From Calcarisporiella thermophila CBS 279.70 (lineage: Eukaryota; Calcarisporiellomycota), in assembly GCF_041956535.1 (NCBI RefSeq), contig NW_027192196.1, positions 576,921 through 640,920 of the forward strand: a stretch of DNA of 64,000 nt, given 5' to 3'. The translations under genes were made by a program, and so were the position numbers. Below the pieces are notes generated by a model, which was not told the origin of the DNA, did not search any database, and was given only the letters and a program-made list of their open reading frames with translations. Below, piece after piece: positions 36,367 through 46,380 of this stretch. Position 1 is the stretch's first letter. The number at the start of each line of letters is the position of its first letter.

Positions 36367-37752
36367 TATGCAACCTAGTGTGTTTGTTTTTTGTGTGTGT
36401 TTATTTTAATTTTTTGGCTACTGAACCCTCAGTGCTTCAGTCATGTTTCTTGTAATTGTTCTTTTTTTATTTGGGACAAATACCCTTACCCCTACCCCTC
36501 TATTAACACTTTTATTTTATATCATATTTCTCTTCGCAGCTCAATTCTCCATACTCAATATTTAACATTATAAAAAGTACAGATTACTCATCCTTGCTAT
36601 GCGTCTGATTACCCGTGCGATGCTGGTCTGGTACTGCTCATATTACCTTAGGACGGTCGATTCTATTGTTGAAACATAAGGCAACTTGAAACTGAAGAGA
36701 TACTTTTTACAAGATTCGAGAAGAAATAATGAATGGAGTTGTGGATACAAAGCTAGGACAAAGCTTCTCCGCTAACCGAATAACGGGTGCCGAGAGATCG
36801 CTCCATGGCGATATAATATCTACTAAAGTATTGATATATTTGGAATTTCATTATCGCAGATGCATCTCATAAAATTATTTGTGCCTTGAGAGTGTGGCAA
36901 ATTTTTGGGTATCGAGTAGAAGTTTCATCTTAATTATCTTGTGTCAAGCTCGAGCAAAGCATAAAGACATCATTTATTGTTCCAAAGTAGGCGCAAAGAA
37001 TTAGTATTAAATGTCTCAATGATATTATCATTGGTAGGTTACACTACAAAGATTTAATAATGGATATTTGCAAGAAGGGCTAGGCGTTTTCATAGTGCTC
37101 TTCATTCTCGCACTCAATGTATTTCTATCTACCGCCTTTCGGCTTGGGCCTGCGGCAATTTCGAGAGAATTCAAGCCTCGCTAAAATCTGGCCATTAGCA
37201 TGGTCGGTGAAATGGTATGTCAGTCCTATAATACGATATCCTGTGAAGTGGAATAGGGCTAACTTTTAGCCATCACCTCAAGGCATTTTCAGTTCGATCT
37301 CAAGGATCCTGGGAAGAACACTCAATGATATGGAAATCTGGACACGTCACCTGCTCAAGATTACTTTAAATGGAATGTGCTCACGGTCGTTTGAAAATAG
37401 GCTCTTCATTTAACTTATTGAAAGCTACAGATTAATAATGGATTGTCGTGAGCAGAGGCCAATTACATCATCGCTGAAGTCATCTCTATTTTATTGAAAA
37501 TGCTCAGATCCCCTTTGAATGAGCATTTAAATAGCATGCAGAGGATAAGGGAAGGAGGACATTCGTTCCATTTCCATTTTCTCTAAATTAAACTCTCTGT
37601 AAACGAATCGGGCGTTTCGTGTCAGAGAAACTAAAATCAGAGGGAGAAAATCATCACAAGGCAAGTCCCCAAGTATATATCAACCGTGTGCACCAAGGAA
37701 GTGTTCGAAACTCATCCAAGCTTTGAATTTTTCAATATACTCTTTCAAAACG
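36367..37752. other. Intergenic, AT-rich
   Basis: 1.4 kb between two plus-strand genes. Both strands are full of stops; no RNA gene, repeat or coding exon was recognised. Confidence 0.5.
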
Positions 37753-38884
37753 ATGACTGACGCTTCCACTAATCTGATGAAAGCCATCTCCCAAACGGAG
37801 AAAGGCCCTTCGTCTGTGCTCAAGGTGATCGAGGTCCCGAAGCCTACTGCTAGGGGCCATGACCTCGTCGTGAAGATCAAGGCCGTCTCAGTCAATCCCT
37901 TGGATATTCTGGTGCGAAAGAGCCCTGAAGCTTTTTCCATCAAGGATAAGCACGTCATTGCCGGGTGGGATGCATCGGGGACGGTAGAAGCGGTAGGAGA
38001 GCGGGTGACGCGCTTCGAGATTGGGGACGAAGTTTTCTTTGCTGGGTCGCTCAACCGCCCCGGCAGCAATGCAGAATATGCACTGGTAGATGAGCGTATC
38101 ACAGGCCATAGGCCAAAATCTCTAAGTTGGGAGGATGCTGCGGCCCTTCCCCTCACCTCCTTAGCTGCATGGGAGGCATTAGTCGAAAAGATGCGCATCC
38201 CAGTTGCTACATCCTCCGAGACGAACCCAAAATCTCTTCTGATCATTGCCGGGGCAGGCGGAGTCGGCAGCATTGCCATCAGCATTGCCTCCAAAATCCT
38301 CAACCTCTCTACTGTAGTCGCCACTGCCTCTCGCCCCGAAACGGCCGAATATTGCAAGGCGCGAGGAGCGACCCACATCATCAATCACCGGGAGCCTCTC
38401 CGCCCTCAACTTGATAAGGCTGGGATAGCCGTCGACTATGTGTTCATTTGTTATGATGCTGATCAATATATTGTGCAGGCGTTCGACCTCGTCAAACCTC
38501 TAGGACATGTAGTCAGCATTGCTTCTTTATCTGAGAATGTTTCTCTTGGGAAGTGGGTGAGTTTGAAAAAAAAAAAACCTTTGTTAATTTTGTTAATTTG
38601 GCCCTATTCAAGCCTAAATTTTTTTAAAAAAAATTTAGAGGATGAAGTCAGTCTCATTCTCATGGGAGGCTATGTTCACCAAATCGATCACTGGCGAGTG
38701 TATTGAAACGCAAGGACACATTCTCGATGAAATTTCCCGTCGGGTGGATCAAGGGCTGCTTCAAACGACAGCTTCCCAGCGCTATCGATTCAACGTGGAG
38801 AACTTGAAAATGGCACATGACTTGGTAGAAAGTGGAAAAGGAGCTGGCAGGATTGTACTTAGGGTGGAGGATACAGATTGGTGA
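37753..38884 (+). CDS. Medium-chain reductase, zinc-less quinone oxidoreductase/alcohol dehydrogenase type
   Basis: Exons 37753-38556 and 38639-38884; 349 aa. The N-terminal GroES-like domain reads VSVNPLDILVRK and GWDASGTVEAVGERVTRFEIGDEVF; the Rossmann part has GAGGVGSIAISIA (NADPH site). The wording AGWDASG and the C-terminal SFSWEAMFTKS with a final GKGAGRIVLR match the bacterial/fungal adh_fam_1 branch of NADPH:quinone reductases. Structural-zinc Cys residues are absent. It likely reduces quinones or enones in the cytosol; the substrate is unknown. The intron ends in an unusual A-rich stretch before TTTAG. It lies 2.4 kb from nrtA, but nothing ties it to nitrate use. Confidence 0.9.
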
Positions 38885-39734
38885 TAGGTGAAGGATCAAT
38901 GAAAACGAGAGACTCCTACAGGAGAGGGAAACCTTTTGTTTTATCAACCAAGCTATTATACCATTTTCTTATAATAAATAGGTTTTAGTTTATGAAAGTT
39001 TGGCTCCTCACATAACGTTAGTGAAGCTTCAGACAATTGATTGTCACCATAGAAAATTGAATATAAATCTTCCAAACCACAACTGCCTAATGAAGGTAAG
39101 CCCAATTATTTTTGTTAACATTAAACTATATTCAATTTTTTTTTTTACTTTCGGGTTTTAGTCGAACATGCTGTCAAATAGGTGGGGATATTGAATTAAA
39201 TATAACTTTCAGCTGACGCTCCCCTTTGAAGAAATCTGCAACGCTTTTTTCTATCATGCTGAGAAAGCCCGGATGTTTGATAAATTCATTATCTGGTATG
39301 TCAAGTATTGGAAACCCAAAACAAAATATAGGATGCTATCTCCCCCCCCCATTTTGGGCTTAGAGGTCCCATTGCAGTCTATGGAATATCTAATTAGACA
39401 TGTCATCGAACACATATCAGAGATAACTACCGGAATTGATAAGAAAAAAGAAATTCGAATTTGAATGAATTCTATTTTTGTTCTCTTGTTGTGTGAGATA
39501 ACTCTCCTCTCCTCACATGTCATTCCTATCACGGAAATTCACACTTGAAGATCGATAAAAAAATTAGATCATAATTTATAGATTGGTAATAGATTATAAT
39601 TCGGGGAGAGAAGGCGGGGAGCGGGGTAATAAATGAAATTGACAAATGTAAAAATGCAAGAGACTATACTGATGTATTTATATGTGTATGTATATAATTA
39701 TAATTTAGGATAGCACGGGGTTAAGCCTATTGGA
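38885..39734. other. Intergenic between convergent genes
   Basis: 3' flanks of the reductase (+) and nrtA (-). Contains one candidate small gene (39090-39464, separate entry). Confidence 0.5.
39090..39464 (+). CDS. Hypothetical 85-aa protein (weak candidate)
   Basis: ATG AAG at 39090-39095 is followed by GTAAGC; a TTTCAG acceptor at 39212 opens a frame to TGA 39464. The joined protein starts MKLTLPFEEICNAFFYHAEK and continues RMFDKFIIWYVKYWKPKTKY, with a C-terminal LIRHVIEHISEIT helix. The composition (aromatic, charged, alternating) looks like a folded protein rather than random AT-rich sequence. No family recognised. A good internal GTATGT donor at about 39295 would lead to stops with every nearby acceptor, so it was not used. 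It may be a small real gene or a relic. Confidence 0.3.
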
Positions 39735-41243
39735 TTAAGAGCGCAATTTGTTCAAAATCGTGCCGGGTATCCAGCCCCCATGTATACGCAAGCCCAGACT
39801 CAGGACCATTACGCCAAGCACGATGTAGCCAACGCACATAAAGGCTCCCAAATAATCCTTGCCATAGATTCCGAAGACAGCATTAAAGATGACCCCTCCA
39901 ATATTTCCTCCAGCGCCAATGAGACCAGCAACGGCGCCGGTGCGGCCAGGGTCAATGAACGGCACGATACCGAAGGTAGTGCCGCATGCGGCCTGCACAA
40001 AATAGGAGAACAAGATCATGAGTGCAATGGCCGCCCCAATGGAGTTGCCCGCCCCCAGCCCAAAAGCAATGAGCGTCACGCCTTCCAGCGTCATGATCAG
40101 GATATGGGCTATAAGGCGTCCATTGATTTGGCCATGCGGCGACCGCATCCGTCGGTTGAAGAAGTCGGAGAGCAGCCCTCCGCTCGCTCGCGAGAACAAG
40201 TTCATCAACCCAAAAATCGAGCCTATGATTCCGGACAGGGTTTGATCCAGCTTATAGTGCTCGTGGAAGAACTCTCCGATCACGTTGTCCACGGCCAGTT
40301 CGAGGCCGAAGCTGCATGCATACACAAGCATGAGAAGCACCACGTTTGGATTGAGGAGGTGGGTGACAAGGGAGAGCAGAATGCTGCCCATGCTCGCAAG
40401 GAGGCCCTTCTTCTCGATGGGGGGTGGGGCATCTTCGAGGGAAGTGCTGGCCTCCGAGTCGGTATCCGAGGAGACGACGGTTTTTTCTCCGTCGGTGATG
40501 ATCACGCTGGTGTCGGTCTTGACGTTGGCGACATGGCGCTTGGTGTCCTGGACTGGTCCTTCCCGTTTTAAGCGCCAGTGCCCTCCGGGCCAGTCGTCGG
40601 AAAACAAGAAGACGAAGATTCCCACGAGTATGCAAATGAAAGCAGGGACAAGTAGAGTGACCCGCCATGCCAAATTATCGGTTAGGCCCATCAACTTAAA
40701 GAGCTGGAAGACCAGCGGCATCACGAGGTAGGTGATCCCCGCGCCCATGTTTCCCCATCCGCCCACGAATGCATTCGCAGAGCCGACTATGGGGGGAGAG
40801 AACATCTGTGTGGTCCAGAACTGACAGGGGACAAAAGCAGCCCCCAGAATGCCGATGAAGAAACGAACGGCAATTAGGCCGTTTCCGTTCGAGACTAGCC
40901 CCGCAAAAGCGGTCGGGATGGCACCGACAATCAGCAGGGAGGCCATGACCCGCCGGGGCCCGAAGAGATCGCACAGCGGCCCGATGAGTATGCGGGCGAG
41001 AATGGTGGCGGAGACCGAGGTCATATTGGCGCTGGCTGCCTGGGCCGGGGTGATCTGCAGCTCTTTCTTGATCGTGGGCATGAGTGGGGAGATGGAGAAC
41101 CAGCTGAAGAAGGCAACCATGAAAGCAAGCCATGAGAAGTGGAATGCGCGCATGTAGGGCCGCCCTACGGAAAACAGTTTGATGCGGAGGGCCTTGTTCT
41201 TGGCATCGGTCGGGATAGAATTGCGAAATATAAATATGGACAT
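39735..41243 (-). CDS. nrtA: High-affinity nitrate transporter (NRT2/CrnA family, MFS)
   Basis: Intronless, 502 aa from ATG 41243. The text is that of the nitrate-nitrite porter family: SWLAFMVAFFSWFSISPLMP in TM1, ARILIGPLCDLFGPRRVMA, the nitrate signatures FVGGWGNMGAGITY (TM5) and GAGGNIGGVIFNAVFG (TM11), and the large central cytosolic loop (about residues 230-300) found in fungal members. Twelve membrane helices are expected in the plasma membrane for proton-coupled nitrate uptake. It is divergent from niaD with 1632 bp between the starts. Absence of introns is notable in a window where most genes have several. Confidence 0.96.
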   Translation of the reverse strand: MSIFIFRNSIPTDAKNKALRIKLFSVGRPYMRAFHFSWLAFMVAFFSWFSISPLMPTIKKELQITPAQAASANMTSVSATILARILIGPLCDLFGPRRVMASLLIVGAIPTAFAGLVSNGNGLIAVRFFIGILGAAFVPCQFWTTQMFSPPIVGSANAFVGGWGNMGAGITYLVMPLVFQLFKLMGLTDNLAWRVTLLVPAFICILVGIFVFLFSDDWPGGHWRLKREGPVQDTKRHVANVKTDTSVIITDGEKTVVSSDTDSEASTSLEDAPPPIEKKGLLASMGSILLSLVTHLLNPNVVLLMLVYACSFGLELAVDNVIGEFFHEHYKLDQTLSGIIGSIFGLMNLFSRASGGLLSDFFNRRMRSPHGQINGRLIAHILIMTLEGVTLIAFGLGAGNSIGAAIALMILFSYFVQAACGTTFGIVPFIDPGRTGAVAGLIGAGGNIGGVIFNAVFGIYGKDYLGAFMCVGYIVLGVMVLSLGLRIHGGWIPGTILNKLRS

Positions 41244-41958
41244 GGAAAGCAAATTGGGGGCCTTTAGGACGAGGGTGGTGGAAGGATACTTTGAAAACCT
41301 CCTTCTGTAAAATGTCAGGATCGAGGGTTCATTTTAAGCGCAGCCTATTTATATGCTTTTTTGACTTGGTCTGTGATCTGAATTTTTTTCAATATATATC
41401 TAATCTGCTTAACCAGCGATTAAGTGAAAAAAAAAGATGGAGAAACATCTGCGGCCAAATTACACGCCCTGTTTGGAGAGCCAGGCTGATACGTTACCAT
41501 CCGCTGAACTGATAGGAGCCACGAATTCGAGTAATCGGAGAGTCGATCGGGGGACCGAAATTATGTAAAACTTGATCCAAAACCAACGAAAAATCCTTTG
41601 CAACCTTAAGTTTGCGGAGGAAATTAAGCTTGGGGGAATGCGTGCAAAAGAAGCGTGTCCCCGTCACTTTCCCGCCTTCAATCTTCGGAGGCATAGGTTT
41701 TGGTAAGCCGGGTGGGGCGAACTGCACCCGGTGATAGGCACAGTTAGCTTGTCTGCACATGACGACATGTGGGTCGCGTTATCTACCGCTTGCTCTCCCG
41801 CCCCCATCACCTCAAGAACACCCGGTGTTCGAGATGCATGAGGAAGTGCCATGGTCAACTAGGGGGAAAACTTCTGTTTACGAATTTGTTTGAAAGATAG
41901 GCTGTTTGGTTTCCTCCGTAGAAGCTCCGTTTGTTTGTTTGTGTATTTGTTTCTTTTT

Positions 41959-42000
41959 ATCAATTGATATGCACCTGAAAAAAACGAGTATCAATTGATA
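41959..42000. promoter_or_regulatory. Two copies of the palindrome TATCAATTGATA (paired GATA sites)
   Basis: TATCAATTGATA occurs at 41959-41970 and again at 41989-42000. Each copy holds two GATA cores pointing in opposite directions, so four cores lie within 42 bp. Nitrogen regulators of the AreA/NIT2 type bind paired GATA elements upstream of nitrate genes; that this is their function here is inference. Confidence 0.6.
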
Positions 42001-42031
42001 AAAGGCAAAAGGGTGAACTTTCCGAGAAGAC

Positions 42032-42100
42032 TATCTATCCCCTATATCATGACGGTCAAATTTGAGACCGCCCTTGATAACCAATCGTCATTATCTTATC
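42032..42100. promoter_or_regulatory. GATA-core cluster
   Basis: TATCTATC at 42032-42039, GATAA at 42076-42080 and TTATCTTATC at 42091-42100 give five more GATA cores in 70 bp, next to the palindromes at 41959-42000. Confidence 0.5.
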
Positions 42101-42791
42101 CACATGTCAAAATCGTTAACTAGAATTTTTGACAGGGTTGGAAATTCGGTGCTTTCTGAAACAACAGGTGGTGAGAGTTGATTTCAGAGCCCTTCTACTA
42201 CCTAGACTAGACAAGTTGCGGAAGAGGACCCTAAGTCAACCAGGCTGTGTCCTAGGAACCTAGCGACTCCTTTTGCACTGCTAAAATTTTTTCCTATGCT
42301 CATACGAGGAAGCAATTGCTTTGCATTGATCCACAGACTGTTAATTCTTGTCTTCTTGGCGTCATTTTGATTTGTGGGCCTGTTGACCACGACCTAAGGG
42401 TTCAAGACCTAGGTTTCATTCTGAATCTCATCGGGCAAAAGTTCCTATCATGTCTAATTAATACACCACCAGTTCTTTATCACGCTCAGAATCTTGTAAT
42501 CTTCAAAGCCTCTAATCGCTGTTATCGGGCCTTGGATATCCGGCCAATCACGGGGCCACGACAAGAAACCTCATCACGGTAGCCGTGAGCGAATTTCGAA
42601 TACGAACTCCAATCGGGGAGGGGGTGTCATACACTAGGCACAATGGCCGTGTTAAAATAACAACTCCCTATATAGAAAATAAACAAATATTTCATATCTC
42701 AATTGATCCTATAAATCCCTCTGGCGGTGCCTTCTCGAAACATTTCCGTGTTTCTCTTCCCCAATTCCTCTTCCCCCCTCCCCCGTCTTCT

Positions 42792-42827
42792 GTTCGTTTG
42801 TTTGTTCGTTTGTTTGTTTGTTCGTTG
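42792..42827 (+). repeat. GTTT/GTTC tetranucleotide microsatellite
   Basis: A run of GTTT and GTTC units just upstream of the niaD start, in the likely 5' leader. A shorter related run lies at about 41927-41952. Confidence 0.8.
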
Positions 42828-42875
42828 CATGCTCATCGTTCTCCTATCTCAACTTCCCCTCCAAGTCTAAACAAG

Positions 42876-45565
42876 ATGTCTCCCCCCTCCCTAAGTCCTG
42901 TTTGCTTGACCCCTCCTCCTCCCAAGAGGTCCATCCCGCTGTCCCCACCACACCCCTCCATCAAAGAGCCATCCGACAAGGTGGACGAGAGAGATTTGAA
43001 GACGCCTGACTGCTGGGTGAAGCGGCATCCGGACATGGTGCGGCTGACCGGTAAGCACCCCTTCAACGCCGAGGCCCCCCTCTCCAAGCTGATGGCTGCG
43101 GGCTTCTTCACCCCCACTCCGCTTCACTACGTACGAAACCACGGCGCAGTCCCAAAGCTCGCCTGGCACCAGCACACACTAGAGATCACTGGGTAAGTGT
43201 ATGGCGCAAGCAGCTTGAAGCAATATGGCCTGGTCATAGAAGCAGATACTAAACTTTGTATTGCTCCTGTCCTGTACTAGCCTTGTCGACAAACCCATCA
43301 TCTTCTCCATGGATGAGATTGAGCAGATGCCATCAGTGACCTTGCCTGTAACGATGGTGTGCGCAGGCAACCGACGCAAGGAGCAGAACATGGTCAAGCA
43401 AACCATTGGATTTAACTGGGGTGCAGCTGCCGTGTCCACTGCTGTGTGGAAAGGAGTACCACTAAGATACGTGCTTAACCTCTGCGGTGTGCAAAGCAGT
43501 GCAAGATGGGTTTGCTTCGAGGGTGCAGACAAGTTGCCGAAGGGATACTATGGAACCTCCATCAGCGTTGAACGAGCAATGGGCGAGTACAATGATGTAT
43601 TACTTGCCTATGAAATGAATGGCGAGCGACTGCATCCCGATCATGGCTTCCCATTGCGGACGATACTGCCGGGGTGCATAGGAGGTCGCACCGTCAAATG
43701 GTTGAAGAAAATCACATTAACAATAGATGAGGTATGAACTATATCGCCCACGGAAATTTTATTTAGTTGTCTTAAACCTAATATCCTGTTCTATAACTTG
43801 AAAGTCGGATAACTACTATCATATCTATGATAACCGGGTCCTTCCCTCCACCTACGACGCTGAGAGAGCCAATAAAGAGAATGCTTGGAGCAATCCCGAC
43901 TTCGTCATCAATGAGCTTAATACAAACAGTACCATAACAAGCCCTGCCCATGACGAGGTCTTACCCCTCACACCAGGGAAACTAGACTCCAACTATACCG
44001 TCGGCGGCTATGCGTACAGCGGAGGAGGCAAGAAGGTGACCCGTGTAGAGGCGTCTCTCGATGACGGGAAAACTTGGATCGATGGCACGGTCTATCACCC
44101 TGAGGAGAAATTGAGCCCGGTTGCCGGACGCCGGTATTGGTGCTGGGCTTTTTGGAGCGCTGACATTCCTGTGCGGAAACTACTTCAATGCAAAGAGATC
44201 GTGTGCCGTGCGTGGGATAGTCATCATAACACTCAACCCGGGAAGCTGACGTGGAATGTAATGGGAATGATGAACAACTCCTGGTTCCGGGTGAAGGTGT
44301 CGCTCAGTGAGTTCAGTGTAAAGGGGCAGCCCCAATTTGGCTTGCGTTTCCAACATCCCACGGTACCAGGCAATCAGTCTGGCGGGTGGATGCCGCCTCC
44401 GGAGCAGCCCATTCCGGAAAAAAAGGAGGCTCCGATGGCAACCCCCGATCGAATCAGCGAAGGTGGCAGAACATTTTCGAAAGAAGAAATCGCCAAACAT
44501 GACAAGGAGGATGACGTTTGGATCATTATTGAAGGCAAAGTCTATGACTGCACTCGCTTCCTCGAGGAACATCCCGGAGGAGCCGAGAGTATCATGCTCA
44601 ACGCAGGAGGTGACGCAACCGAAGAGTTCAACGCGATCCACTCGAGCAAAGCCCACGACATGCTCAAGGATTATTATATTGGCGAAGTGAAGGAGAGTGG
44701 CAGCCGTCCAGTGCCTTCGGAGGACCTCCCGAAGGCCAATGGCAAAGTGGACACAGTCCCCGTCACAACGGTGTTTCTTAGTCAGAGGGAGTGGAAAACC
44801 ATGAAGCTCAAAGAGAAGCAAATTCTCTCGCACGACACTCGTCTCTTCCGCTTTGAGTTCCCTGATTCAAGTATGCCGCTTGGGCTTCCGACTGGAAAGC
44901 ACGTCCTCCTCAAAAGCCGTGGTACCCGTGAGACGCTCATTCGCTCGTACACCCCCGTCAGCAAGGAGGATGCGCTTGGCCATGTGGATTTTGTGATTAA
45001 GGTGTATCGGCCCCTGCTACCTCACTTTCCTGAGGGCGGCAAGTTCAGCCAGTGGCTTGATGCGATGCAACCAGGAGATGAAATCGACATCAAAGGGCCG
45101 ACGGGATCCTTCCTCTACGAAGGCAGGGGTCGATGGGCTCATGGGAAACAGTCCGGCCAAGCCAAACGCATCGGGATGATCTGCGGCGGGACGGGAATAA
45201 CTCCCATTTTCCAGGTCCTTCGGGCCGTGGCAGAAGCCATAAAGCACGGTGACACCACCGAAGTGAACGTCATCTATGCCAATCGCACGGAAGATGACAT
45301 TCTGCTGTACCAAGAACTGAGCGCTTATGAGGCAGCTCACCCGAGCCAGATCAAAATATGGTACACACTCAACAATCCCCCAGCTGGCTGGGCCTATAGC
45401 GAAGGATATGTCAACGAAACTATGATCCGCGAGCATATATTCCCGGACTGCCACGATCACTCTGATACTATCTTGCTTTTGTGCGGGCCTCCCCCAATGC
45501 TCCAGCTCGCGTGTCTGCCCAACATCGAAAAGGTGTTTGGCGACATTCGCACCTTCATTTTTTGA
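42876..45565 (+). CDS. niaD: Assimilatory nitrate reductase (NAD(P)H), eukaryotic molybdoenzyme
   Basis: Exons 42876-43192, 43281-43731, 43805-45565; 842 aa. Domains in order: molybdopterin (RNHGAVPKLAWH, MVCAGNRRKEQN with the Mo-ligand Cys at about 132, GFNWGAAAVSTAVWKGVPL), Mo dimerisation (KVTRVEASLDDGKTW), cytochrome b5 (about 475-555; EEHPGGAESI and the second haem His in NAIHSSKA), FAD (LIRSYTPVS) and NAD(P)H (GGTGITPIFQVLRA, CGPPPMLQLACLP). It reduces nitrate to nitrite in the cytosol, after uptake by the neighbouring nrtA product. All cofactor residues I can check are intact. The nitrite reductase gene is not in this window. Confidence 0.97.
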
Positions 45566-46380
45566 ACACCTACACTTTTATTTAATCTATAATGTAAATC
45601 CTCTCTTCCCATTTCCACAGCCGCTATTCTCACTTGTTCATGGCCATGCTATTGTAATATATACCATTTTATTTGAACACAGCTTCTCTATCCCCTCACC
45701 TCTTAACCAAAGTCTGGATATATGACATCATAAACCATCTGCCGGATCCCAAGTAGTTCGGTTTCATGAATCCAATAGGCTTGAAGCCAAGCAGTCCAAC
45801 CCCCTCGCACTTGTGTCTGCAAGCAACACGTTGCTTTCGCCTGCTTTGCGGACACTGGATGCACCGTCTCAAATGTATCCATTTCTAGTGGCATGCATTG
45901 CATTATCGCCTAGCATACTATCTTAGACCGAGCGTGCATTTAGGCAGCCCCCTCACAATACATACAGAACGACATAGTGGAAAGTGTGAAGACCCTGAGC
46001 ATTAGATCCAGCTGCCAACCTTGATGGGCCCAATCCCCCTGGCTCGATTCGGATAGAACGGGCATTTCGTATTCCTGTTCAGATGGCCGACCTTCCTCTT
46101 TTGGGTGATGCTAATCGGCTTGAATCAGCTTGCTCGGGAAATGGAAATCGTCCATGGTTGGAACGAGAGCTTGAGGTAAAGAATTTTTGATAAATATAGC
46201 AGTTTGAAAGCCCGCACAGGCGAAAAGCTTCATCGCGTATAGGATCGACTTGTTGAAAAATAAAAAGCGCAAAATATAGCGTGTGCATTGACAAGAGTGT
46301 GAGCGAATGTGTGGGCGCTAAGATCTCTATATACGCTTAGATTATCAGAGCAGCCAAGATTGTAAAGACACTTTTAGACA
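45566..46380. other. Intergenic
   Basis: 3' flank of niaD and promoter of the BAR-domain gene. On the minus strand 45703-45903 is a 66-codon ATG frame with protein-like wording (TQVRGGWTAWLQAYWIHE), but no homologue comes to mind and it may be chance or a gene remnant. Confidence 0.4.

Larger units (their letters stand above)
41244..42875. promoter_or_regulatory. Shared nrtA-niaD promoter region
   Basis: The two nitrate genes are transcribed outward from this 1.6-kb interval. It contains many GATA cores on both strands (separate entries), a TATA-like TATATAG at 42669-42675 about 200 bp before the niaD ATG, and ATATATAT near 41392-41402 about 150 bp before the nrtA ATG. CTCCGTAG near 41914 differs by one base from the NirA/NIT4 site CTCCGHGG; no perfect NirA site was seen. 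Minus-strand short frames at 41494-41858 are open but not convincing as genes. Confidence 0.7.

Noticed and set aside
37261-37330. Possible tRNA because of a TTCGATC motif
   Set aside because: No matching acceptor, D or anticodon stems could be drawn around it.
39780-40571. 263-codon plus-strand open frame
   Set aside because: Exact shadow of the nitrate transporter gene; its composition is what reverse translation of membrane helices gives.
41494-41858. Two overlapping minus-strand short frames (62 and 88 codons) in the nrtA-niaD promoter
   Set aside because: Cys/Pro-rich, no homologue, and no splice that joins them without a stop.
44180-44833. 217-codon minus-strand open frame
   Set aside because: Antisense to the cytochrome b5 region of niaD, which is certain.
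37753-45565. A larger nitrate or redox cluster including the medium-chain reductase
   Set aside because: The reductase is 2.4 kb away, convergent with nrtA, and its family has no known link to nitrate use.
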